Source: Siderastrea siderea (lineage: Eukaryota > Cnidaria > Anthozoa > Scleractinia > Rhizangiidae). From it: 64,000 bases of DNA. Made by a program: the position numbers and the translations under genes. Positions 42,965 through 53,500 of this stretch are shown here, in pieces. The notes under the pieces are model-generated. The model saw nothing but the letters and a program-made list of their open reading frames with translations. It ran no database searches and was not told where the DNA came from. Each line of letters starts with the position of its first letter. Position 1 is the stretch's first letter. The stretch covers positions 31,023,186-31,087,185 of the forward strand of contig OZ034968.1 of the NCBI GenBank assembly GCA_964030785.1. The letters are read 5' to 3'.

Positions 42965-43345
42965 AGTACATCTCCAAAATGAAACATGAAACTCTTGATT
43001 GAAGAGATAAAACCTCTGTGTTCGTAAACTGGAGCCTGCTTTCGCGTAGCCTGCATGGAGACGTCTCAAAAATAGAAGAAGCACTTCATCGCCTCGACCA
43101 AGCTTTTAAGGACAGTGGGTAAATGGAAACCTCTTTGATAATATTTGATCTGATTACAATTTTCGTTTAGCTCTATTTGAATCCCATGAATGTATTGGCA
43201 TTGCCGCTAATTTTCTTTCAGTTTTACCGGCACACCGCCTGGCCTGGAAAGCATTTTGCGGCGACCAGGAACGCAACCGAAGATGGACGAAAGCGCGGAA
43301 GATTGCCGCCACAGACTGTTTAGACATTTCTTTGGCATTCTTTGG
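42965..43345 (+). pseudogene. Two linked exon-like segments of an unknown gene
   Basis: The plus strand reads VDKYISKMKHETLD, a TGA, then VFVNWSLLSRSLHGDVSKIE up to a donor at 43118 (GTGG/GTAAAT). A second segment, 43222-43345 (acceptor TTTCAG, donor TTTGG/GTGAGT), joins in phase and reads FTGTPPGLESILRRPGTQ and CRHRLFRHFFGILW. The splice sites and phase support real exons. The in-frame stop and missing start suggest a damaged gene or an unseen exon. I do not recognise the family. Confidence 0.35.
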
Positions 43346-43642
43346 GTGAGTGTTATTTTTTCATGAACTCATCCGCAACATAGGTGGCTATGAGGTCGAG
43401 CCATTTTCCATCTCACAGTTTAGATCTTCATGCGAGTGAAATGACACATGGCAGTTGAGCTTTCTATGTATAGCATTTGTTGCACTTCAAATTGTGAGTT
43501 ACTTGAAGAATCTGTATTCCTAAAACCGGACATTTTGCTTTACAAAGGGTTAGCTTTTCTTCAAGTGTTATCTGCCCTAATGTGAAAATGTTACAAAAAT
43601 CATTCACAGAAAAAAAAAACGTTTTTACAAGTCTTATCTGCT

Positions 43643-43660
43643 CCCCCCCCCCCCCCCCCC
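43643..43660. repeat. Poly-C run
   Basis: 18 uninterrupted C residues, a likely site of sequencing or assembly error. The stretch 43346-43849 around it holds no recognised gene. Confidence 0.95.
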
Positions 43661-43849
43661 ACCACACTCTTTTACAATGTCCCAGTGACAAACCATACAT
43701 TTAGACCTGGCACAAGGTAGAGAATGTAGAGTCACAGAATATAATTTCAACGTGCAAGTGCAGGGAAAAAATGAATCTACAACCCCAAATCTGTTGCAAC
43801 AGATTCAGTTCCTTTCAGCTTTTACTAGAAGTCCAATCTCCTCTAAATG

Positions 43850-46800
43850 TTACTTAGCATTCTTCTTGTTGAGCGGTCAAGAGCGATTTGAGGTTCGCTG
43901 ATGACTTGTGGAACCACATTTGCATTTCCTTCCACTCACTATCACTGCATCCTCTCCACCCACCATACTTTCAGCTTCTTGCACCAAATAGACATCCTCT
44001 TCTGCATCTACCTCCTCACCCTCTACACCATAGGTATGCAGTATAGCCTGTTGCTTCACCAATTTCTTGCGTTCCTCCTGGTCTTAAGCTCTGGCAACTT
44101 TGTTAGATATGCACTTCTGTTTGGCCTCCTCGGTTTTCTTCTTAGCAAGCTCCTTCATCCACTCTTCAGTGGCTCTCCTGAATGCTCTAACAACCTCAGG
44201 GAGGACCGGAAGTTTCATTCTCTCGTATAGGTCAATAACCCAGTGGTACTCTTTTCCACGGTTTTCAAAGGACCAAGTCATGTTGCCTTGTGCGAGACCG
44301 CAGTTTGTACAGGTGATGTAATGCAGCCTACGAGAAAAGAATAACAAGGACATCGAATTACATTAACTAAGGAAAATAATCTATGTTGAGACATTCATCA
44401 CATTACCATGCAGAGCCTACCATTGTCACTGTTTTTACAATAAATTTTACATGTAGGTGATTTTTCATTAAAAACATGACTGAAAGCACCTCAACTGTTC
44501 ACAGTCATTTGTTTCACATTCAGGCGCTCTGGCTGAATAACTTATTATTGTTTAGTTGCTCCATAGCAGTTCAACACCTTTAGTGGTTTGTGAGTGATCA
44601 TGGCTAAAAACAGTATCAAAAGAGGAATTTGCTAAACTTTAACCCTTTTTCTTTTATCAACTATGACTGCATAGCCCTAATTTAAATTTAAAATACCTGC
44701 ACAAGCTTTGGACTTTTGCTCTGTAATGAGGAAGTACAGAGAAATGCGCCTCGCACAGGTTTGACTGTCCCCTTCCTAGCTCTGGATGGATGACAGATTG
44801 GGCATCACTTGCTCGTAATTCACACTCAGTGCGGTATGCCAAATGGTGAAACTCACATTTGAGGACTGCTTTGGTTGCATAAGCTTTTCCTTCACAGGAC
44901 AGCTCCTCGTCATTCCTGCAATTACCACAGGAACATACAGTAGTTGGATGAAAGCCACATTCACCCCCATCCCATGTGTGTTCATCTTTGGAGTGATGAG
45001 CTCCTAGATCCCTCATACGTTTGGGATAATCCTCTGGATTCTTGCATTGCTGCAAACAGCAAAAGTGGTTTATATGAGCATTTTGGATGAATGTGTCAGA
45101 CAGGCACCTGCATGACTTGCTATGACGTTTACATTCACATTTTGCTGATTCAGCCTCTAGAAATTTATCTTTTAATCTTGCAATCTGTGTAGCTGGAAAC
45201 ACCTTTTGTTTGGCAAGCTCCTTCAGGTTGTTTGCATGAGCCCTTCCGACATGGCCCCCACACTTGAACACTCTCCTAGGCTCTTTGCCATAAACCTTTT
45301 CTACTGATTTCTGTGAGCTCGAGTCTCCATCTTGCCACACCACAGCTATTTCACAACCTTCGTTTTTTGCCTGCTGGTAACATTCGTCAGCGAGGATCCC
45401 TTCCATGGATTTGGCTGTTCCTTGAAACAGTTCATCGTCCTCTGACCCTCCCCTCATACACTTGTGTCCAAACCAAAGAAGGCCTCCAGTCAGGTAATTT
45501 TTGATGATGAACGAGCCATTTTTGCTAAAGTGGCCTCGTGTGTTCCAAACTCCATCTGAGGTGATACCTCCTCGTTTCCAGCTGCCAAGTGTCCCATCAT
45601 CAACGGCTCTCATGTTTGCCTTCTCTTCCTCACACATCTCAATCAAAATGTCATGAATTTGAGGGTATATCAGTTTCACAACTTCATAGTAACGGTTCTT
45701 TGATATTGCCTGAATTCCAAGGCACTGATTCAGTGTCTTATTAAACTTTGAAAAATCATGTCCAGAAACAATAAAGCCGACAGCAAGTGCTAGTCCCACC
45801 ACAGTGCACCTTGAAGCTTCTACCATTGACAACCCCTGGAAGCTGACATTCCGCAACTGGCAACCACTGCAGGCAAATGTTATATTTATTGTTCCCCCAA
45901 GGCCTGCTAATTCGACTTTAGAAGGGACCAACAAACCTGGTAAGAAAAACAGGCATACAATGTACTTTGAAGTCAGTGCAGTGTCCTAATAAATATTACA
46001 GAGAAAAGAAAAGAAAAACTCTATGGAAGTGACATGTCATGGTGAGATTTTTTTTACTAGATGTCCCACAGCGTACTTTATGGTAAAAATGATCTATGGT
46101 TCTGAGTATTGTTTATGCATGTAAGAAATGGCCAAGCTAACTTTTTGAAATGACTGGACAACCAGATGCAGATTTGCTGATTCTGATAGAATGTATAACA
46201 TGCACTAAAGTTTTTCACAAAGATGAATTAATTTGTTGACAATAAGAAGTTCTGAAAAAGATTGTGGGCAACATTTATGAAGAGTAATAAATTCCATTGG
46301 GTTATTGATACATAAATAATGCAATACAAAATGACTACCACACAGTTAAAGCATTTTACTCAACAGCCTCTGAAGTAAACGAAAGTTCGACTGATGTGCA
46401 AACAACAAGTTGAACTCTGGTCTTGACCCACCTTCAATGGTCGAGCATAAAACTAAAAATTTGCACAGGTCAAATGGAAATCTCGACTATATGTTTCAAG
46501 TCAGTCTAAATTACCCTGATCTCCTGCATCAACATCTGTCAAATAAACTGTATATTTGCAAACGTACCATTACAATTTAGAGTTGAACAACGTGAGGTTC
46601 TATTCACATCATCAACGAAAGGTGTTATTTGAGATGTTTCGCAAATAACAAGTTGTCGCTCTACTTCCACTGGGTTCTTGCACTCACTTTTCCACAGTTT
46701 TCAGGATGGCCCTGGCTGGAATTCGTCTCCCTCGTCTAACTCATTTCCCGAGGACTCTGAAGATTTATCTAAGCATAAATCCATCTTCTGTTTGGCCAGA

Positions 46801-47034
46801 GTTTCTTTGAGCCTTGTTGTGTTATGGTAACGCGTCTTGCCTGGCGAGATATATTTCAGCGCGTCGTGATGTTCATAAGACTTCACTTCTGTCGTCCATC
46901 GCGAAGGAAGTGTAAAATCTGCCCGGGATCCGACCCCAACTCCCCTTGCTTCAGCACCTTTTCTACCTCTCTCTTGCATTTGTCTTCTTTTTTCCGATTT
47001 ACTAAGCTTTTTCTTCCTTTCTCACGATGCCATT
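43850..47034 (-). pseudogene. Decayed second Mutator-like transposase gene, three exons
   Basis: Exons read as 47034-46688, 45936-44697 and 44327-43850, with good splice sites and matching phases. The long middle exon has DDGTLGSWKRGG, SDGVWNTRGH, VVWQDGDSSS (candidate second Asp) and FKCGGHVGRAHAN, then Cys-rich clusters (CECKRHSKSCRC, CSCGNCRND). The last exon ends in a zinc ribbon, CKCGSTSHQRTSN. Four nonsense codons break it: TGA as the fourth codon, TGA near the end of exon 1, TAA at 44084-44086, and TGA at 43877-43879 where a Cys is expected. Without them the gene would end at 43850. It is related in outline to the gene at 38.5-42.6 kb but is another subfamily. I did not find its TIRs. 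Confidence 0.7.
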
Positions 47035-47269
47035 ACTACAATGGCGTCGCAAACACTAATATTTTCTGAGTCTGCGCAGTTTGCGACCGGAAGCTATTTA
47101 TACAAATCACGCCCTCACACTCCCCGCATGCATAGCAACCGATAAACAAAATGACGCAGGGGCAGAGGGCAAGTCCAAAACAAAGCCTATTCTACTAACT
47201 GTTTCCCCTAGGGAAGGTAAAGAATTGTCTAAGGTGGCGGACGGATACGAAGCAACGTTGGGCTGACTA

Positions 47270-48837
47270 CAATTTGACTTCTCAGAGAAACATTTCGAGT
47301 TCTTACAGTGAAAACGCATTACACAGAGATTGATCATTTGTTAAGACACGTTTTTCTCTGTAACTATAGCAGATATTGTGCTAAAATGTGGCCAATTTCT
47401 GGAGCTTACTGCAATAAACAAACGCTAGCTTGCAAACCACGATACATAAAATATTTTTGAAATCATTGTTTTTCATAGTGTGAAATAATCATTACGTGAT
47501 AAATTTCTGAGTATGACTTATTTTATGCTTTGCAAGACAGCAATTACTCACAATAATGTCCTTTCCTTGAAGCTAATTTAAATTTTAAGTAAACCTTTTT
47601 CGTTTTCTGAAAAAAAAAATTTTCTGAATTTGAAGGCCCCAGGGGGTGCACATGTTACTACGTCACTGAAAGGTATCAGGTTTCAGCTTTACCAGAATAT
47701 GAAAGTTAATTCCTTGTTGTAGTTACAGAAAAAGTTTCAAACAGTTAAGTGCAATTCCCACTGAATTTTGTAATTTGTAACTAGTCCTTAATAAACACAA
47801 AAATAGCCAGGGCAATCAAGTCGCCTAATTGCTCCCCTTGCTCCAAGCATGCCGCCTCCATGCTACTCATCACAGCTTCGATCTTTTGTCTGATTTTCCT
47901 TTTCTTGTAAGCTGGAGCATAGCTTGCATTCAGCAAAATTTCGGAACAAGACAAGTCAGATTGTATAGAATGGTCAAGGGATGACGATGTGTCAGTGCAG
48001 GGTTCTCAAATATATGCGGGCTTTCTCTTCTTGGAGTAGAGCATTTTGGCGCAATTTTTGGCGCATTTTCTGGACATCTTGGCGGGCTGTTCACTTGTTT
48101 TGTTTCTCCCGACGATTCCTCAGAGTTCGAGCTTTTGTCCGATTTCACATCGATTTTTTGACATTGGCTATGATTCTTTGCATCGCAGAGTTGATTCGTC
48201 ACTGGTTTTATCTTTGCTAGATATTAACTAAGTAAGTCTGTTTTCTCTTGTTCGCGTGAAATTGACAACGATGACTGAGGAACTGACATGTTCAGATTAA
48301 TGTACACACTCACAGTGTGCAAAGAAATGTGTGAAAATTAATTAGTGATACTCTATTAATTAACCCGTGACCACAAAGCATGTCATTACCATGGAAATGG
48401 AGTCTCCTTCCACGTGCCACAACATTGAGCCTCTAGCTCGGCATGAAAGGAAATCAGCTGGAATATCTTGCTCATCCACTTCAAAATCCAGGTGTAAGGG
48501 ATACTCTGGACGCAGTCCCGGACGCTTTTGCAAGTTGCACTGGTTTAGACAAGGCTGGGCATGGTGCTTGAGTAAGTTCTTGGAGGAGCAGAAAAAGCAT
48601 GAACTAATAAAAGAAAAATTACTTGAGTCAGAAATTTGTTATCACTAGTGTTATTTCTAAAATGTTTATAGTCTTGGGTAGAAAAACCAAGCTGAATCAG
48701 ATATGAGCTATAAAATTATAAACGTGGATGGACTAATTGTACATCATCATCACTTTATTATCTCTTCTACAATTCCTGGTTGTAGCAGCCAGCCCTCGAA
48801 TAAACATGAAGACGATGACTGCTGGAGTTTACTCAAG
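47270..48837. other. Unassigned region
   Basis: No recognised gene. Frames worth noting are minus 48202-47930 (Ser/Lys/Pro-rich, SSNSEESSGETKQVNSPP) and plus 48367-48648 (Cys and basic residues, ending FLEEQKKHELIKEKLL); neither has a family or clear splice context. AT-rich otherwise. Confidence 0.3.
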
Positions 48838-48840
48838 TTA

Positions 48841-49774
48841 ATGCATGGTTCAATTCTACCTGTTACCGAGCATACCCCCGGGGATTTGCAATTTTTTTCT
48901 CACTTGGTGGTCTATTCCCCACCCCTGGGCACGCAGAAAGAGACAATTCCCCACCCCCGGGACTCCTCATCGACCACAAATACGTTGTTTATAGATCGCG
49001 ATATTGATTTCCGTACAATAGCAAAACCAGACGTTTTGACAAGAACTTAAATTATTAATATATTTTCAAGAGTTTATTGAAAGAAGGACACTACCTGTAT
49101 AATATAATAAAAACATGAACACTATATTTGAAAAAGAAAACTGGAGAAAAACTGTAACTGCACTGGCATACGGCTGACGGGTAAAGAAACATTCTTTAAC
49201 ACCTGTTTTATTCTGAATATAGCACATACGCCCGTGAACAAATTGGTGACAGCATTTTAAAGGAGTTTTTTCGTAGCTTGTTTCGTAAGAACACTGGACT
49301 GAGTTTCCTCTTTAATATAAAGCCGTGCATCCCTTTTTATACAGAGTCTATTAAAGTCATCCTAATATATATATTTTTTGTATATAAATACGCTGAAGAA
49401 TATTTCTTTGATTGTGACGAACGCCATCCATTCGTGTACGCATCAAATGCACATTCGTTTAACAATTTATAATAAATGTACCTTCGCAGACAGATTTTAA
49501 TTTTGAGAGATTATTTTCACTAACCAGTCTCCTACAAATGCTAGAGATTTTCCCTGGAAATAGGTACTCTTCACGCAGTCCCGGCGCCATCGTGTCAACC
49601 GAGAAGTGACATATTTCACAAGAACAACAAGAAGTTATTTTCGATTTGTCCCGCCCCCCTACACCTGGGACAAGACCTCTTTGAACAATTCCCCACCCCC
49701 GGGTCCGAAGGGCTGGACTTGTCCCCGGGGTTGCCCAGGGAGGGGAAGGTAACAGGTAAAATTGAACCATGCAT
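48841..49774. mobile_element. 0.93 kb non-autonomous DNA transposon candidate
   Basis: The 27-bp inverted ends (ATGCATGGTTCAATT and on, 48841-48867 and 49748-49774) differ at one base. Both ends are followed inwards by C-rich blocks (CCCCGGGG, TTCCCCACCCC) that also repeat between the two halves. TTAA precedes the left end (48838-48841) but the right side has ATAA, so the target duplication is unclear. A short minus frame (MAPGLREEYLFPGKISSICR) starting near 49590 has no known family. Confidence 0.55.
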
Positions 49775-49958
49775 AAGGCACACCAAGCATACGTGAAGTG
49801 GGGAAGTAGTTTACGGACAAGAGTCTTGAATTGGTCCGAAGTTTATCATCAAAATCCAAGATCCTATCGTCAACTGAAATCAACAATACAAGAAAAAGTA
49901 AGCTAAAACCTAAAAAACTTAAAGCTAACATTCCGGTCATTCCACAGAAAAGTAGCAA

Positions 49959-50480
49959 GCCGTAAAGCGATTCTAGTTTACAAAATTAAAAAAGTAATCA
50001 AAGCAAATATGAAAGGCTAAGGGCTCGCTAAAGACAACGCTTACAGCCTTAAAAACTAACGAAACTAAACAAAATAGCAAGAAACTCATACTGGCAGGCA
50101 ACACGACTTAACAATAGAATGCTGTGCCACGTGGTCAAAGGTACAAACTCTTGTTCGAGAAACTTAGCGAGAAAATACGATCAGAAACTAAAAACTAGCC
50201 TAGAAAACTATAAGGAAAGAAACAAATCACTTACATAGCAGTCCTGCTTGTCGGTTCTTGACCAAATCTTCACTTGAAAACTAGGGGCAAACTCTACTAT
50301 AAAAACTACAACTGATCGCTTGCCCGTGTAAAGACAACTGACTAACATGTGGTTTTGGGCGTGATTACTTGAAACTTGTAATAAACTAAATTGACAATGA
50401 CAAACGTCACTAAAGCAAAGCGTGCATAAAGGGTTAATAATAGTTATTAGCCAACATCAGGGTTACTGCTGTCACACTGG
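49959..50480. other. No gene seen
   Basis: AT-rich sequence with repeated AAACTA/AAACTAG words. A minus frame 49958-49659 begins with a very hydrophobic segment but runs into the transposon end, so it is not supported. Confidence 0.35.
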
Positions 50481-50508
50481 TGCTGGCTTAAACAGGTCTT
50501 TTGCAGCT

Positions 50509-53500
50509 TTACTCTTCACACTTGTCATGACTTGTGTCGCTAACAAAGTGCCCCCATCTGCCAGATGGTTTTAGCTCTGTCACCGAGCAACAAACTCCCC
50601 ACTGGTTTCTTTCACAGTCACTCTGCAGTAGTTTCTCTTCAGCCGAACTGTACACTGCCAGTAGGTGGAAGACTCCCCTCTCTCTCTTTAACTTTAACTT
50701 TAACTTAACTTTAATGAGTTTTAAATTGCGCAAACATGAATGTGGCATTTTACCTTTTTTAGATTTTACCTTCTATCTTTAACATTGTAGGAGTAACCGA
50801 GGCTGTCTATTAGCTTCTGCTTCCTTCTCTTTGTATCGATCCTCTTCCACGATCCGAGATATAACCCGACCAGAAACTGGTCTGTTGGTCCAAGACTGGG
50901 ATCTTCCTTCCACCGGTGACACTTCCATTGGCTATGGAAGTTCAATGGCAGATTGATCTAGAGGTAATGGGCATAATGAAAGAATTAACAATTTTGACTC
51001 AATTCATGTAAATGCACTGAAATGATGCAATGCACGCACAATCATCGAAAAATTACGATTACATCAGATTAAGATTAAGTGTGCATACTAAATTAAAGCC
51101 TCAACCTTTCATGATAAGGGTTAATAGTAATAATTATGATATGTAAGTGCTTAGGAGCATTTAACGAAGTTTCAATGCTCTTACAAGTAATCATAAATAA
51201 ATATAGAAAGTGAAACATCATAATGATCCAGTACAGCTAGTAAAAACTACTAAAAGTTAGACATAAACATAAAAATGAAAAAGAACATGGCTAAAAAAGA
51301 TAGGTTGTTAGTTGGGACTTAAAGCTATTAAGACTTTGCGTGCCTCTGATGGTGGCTAGAAGGGAATTCCACAGTTTTGAGGCACAGATCGAGGATGCCG
51401 TATCACCGTATATTGCAGTATTACTTCTGAGTTGTTAACAGAACTCCGCTTGATGTCCAGTACTGATTGCACAAGTATTACATACGAGGGCAACAGCAGG
51501 CACTTTATTTCAAGCAAACTGTGGGTTTGATTTACAATCTATGTGCCTTGGATTCCAGACTCCGGTGTATCATAAACTGTCAAAATATGCCCTTTCTGTT
51601 GTTAAACTAGCAATGGTAAACCAAAACTGTGCAGAAAATCATTTGCTAATAAGGGGGCATCTGCATTAACCAGGAGTTGGTAAAGCAGGGTTTAATTTTT
51701 TCAATGCACAAAAATCATTCAAACTCCATTTACTAACCTTGGCAGATGTCTTCAACAGAGTGGCCAATTTACTTTCCACTGCATCTGTTGGGGGAACTCC
51801 TTGCTTGAATTCTTCCCTCCACTGAAGTAAAATATTCAGTGACACTAAAACTTTGTCGCTCTATATGTTAAATAAACGTATTGAGGAAATCAGTCATGAA
51901 AGACAGTGCCCCCTAATACAGATATGGAGAAAAGTAAATCTTAGCAAGGGTTATTGAAATCTAAGAAGAAAAATGTGGGTAACCACGCATTTTTCAGAGA
52001 TAATTAAGCAACCATAATTTCCAAAAAAAAAAAGCATTTAAATACAAATTTCAAAAGCAATTTCTTTCCAAATTTGATCTGATATTTATTTATATCTCTT
52101 TATGATTTTTATGATCTTTATTTATATCTGTTTATTGGCGAGACTGTGGAGAATATTTTACAAGATGACAAAGAAAGTAACCATCAGAGCACTACTTTTC
52201 TCCTTGATGACTTATTACTGTTGGTTGAAGAAGAGGATGGGTACCAGAAAACAATTTTCGGATGATCATGATTGTACAATGTAGAACTCAAGGTAGCGTA
52301 ATAAAGAAATCAAAATCAAAATCAATAATATTGTAAACAAACACCAGAGCGCCTTACTAAAGTACAGATCTTACCTAAATCATATGGGAAAACCTACACT
52401 ATTGCCTTGCACTTTAAACACTGCTTAACCGAGATGGTAACCTTTTCAAATAGAATTCCATTGGTAATTATAAAGCCACTATCTGGCCAGGATGAGGGCG
52501 TGCACCTGACGGTGATGCGCCGCACAAGCTACACATAACTTCCTCTGGTGTATACACTGATGGCCATCCATCCACACCAAATCCATTTAAAATGGTCTTG
52601 CTATCCAGCAGCAGATTTCTTTGCAAACCTTTCCTGTGGAATGCAATAAGGCAATGACCATTGCATCTTGAGCTTGATAGTTGACTGCCGCCCTGTTTAC
52701 TCCACATCTTTTGAAGCTTCATGAACATTAGGATTAGTAGAATCGGTGACTGTGTTGGATGAAGTACAAAGTTGATCGGAGGAAGAGGCCTTGGAAGTGA
52801 GGTCAGGTGTTTCAACAATTGGCACTAGGCCTTTCTAGATTGTGCTCCCAAAAAGCTAAAAAAGTGCTCCCAAAAATGCCCAAAAGATGCTTAAAAAGTG
52901 CTCCAAAACCAAAATAGTGCTCAAAAGTTGCTCCAAAAATTAAAAAAGTGCTACCGAATATTTTTAATTATTTGAAAGAAAAGATGCTTTCCAATTTAGA
53001 TTTGCAACTAAAAGGCAAGTTTCCATTGAATACAAGTCAATAATTGCACAAATAACGAATAATACTTTTATTAAATAAATGCGTTAGTCAGAGTAGTTTC
53101 CATAAACCTGTGAAACACACTTTAGCGTATAACAACTTACTATTATAAATGCTTTTGTTCTCTTTTGTGTTTTCTTACCTTCTACTCTGTACCTTCAACA
53201 CTAATATTTCACGGGTTTATGGAAACCACTCGAAAACAATGTTCATTTATATAATACCATATTTGCTTTTCTGGCTAACATTACTAGAATTCATTCTAGA
53301 AAATGAGTAAAGCCTAAGACAGATTATATAAAGAATCAACTAATCCATCAATTAGCTAGTTAAATAGAATAAATTCATTTTGAAAACATAAAATAAAATA
53401 AATATTAATAAAAAATAAATATTGAATGTTTGTTTTTTATTTAATCAAAGCTAACAAAACTTGACAACAAAACTTAACTATATCAATCTCCACCTCAAAC

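Noticed and set aside
49659..49958. Minus-strand frame beginning with a signal-like hydrophobic segment
   Set aside because: Runs from unique sequence into the transposon end with no splice site; the composition alone is not enough.
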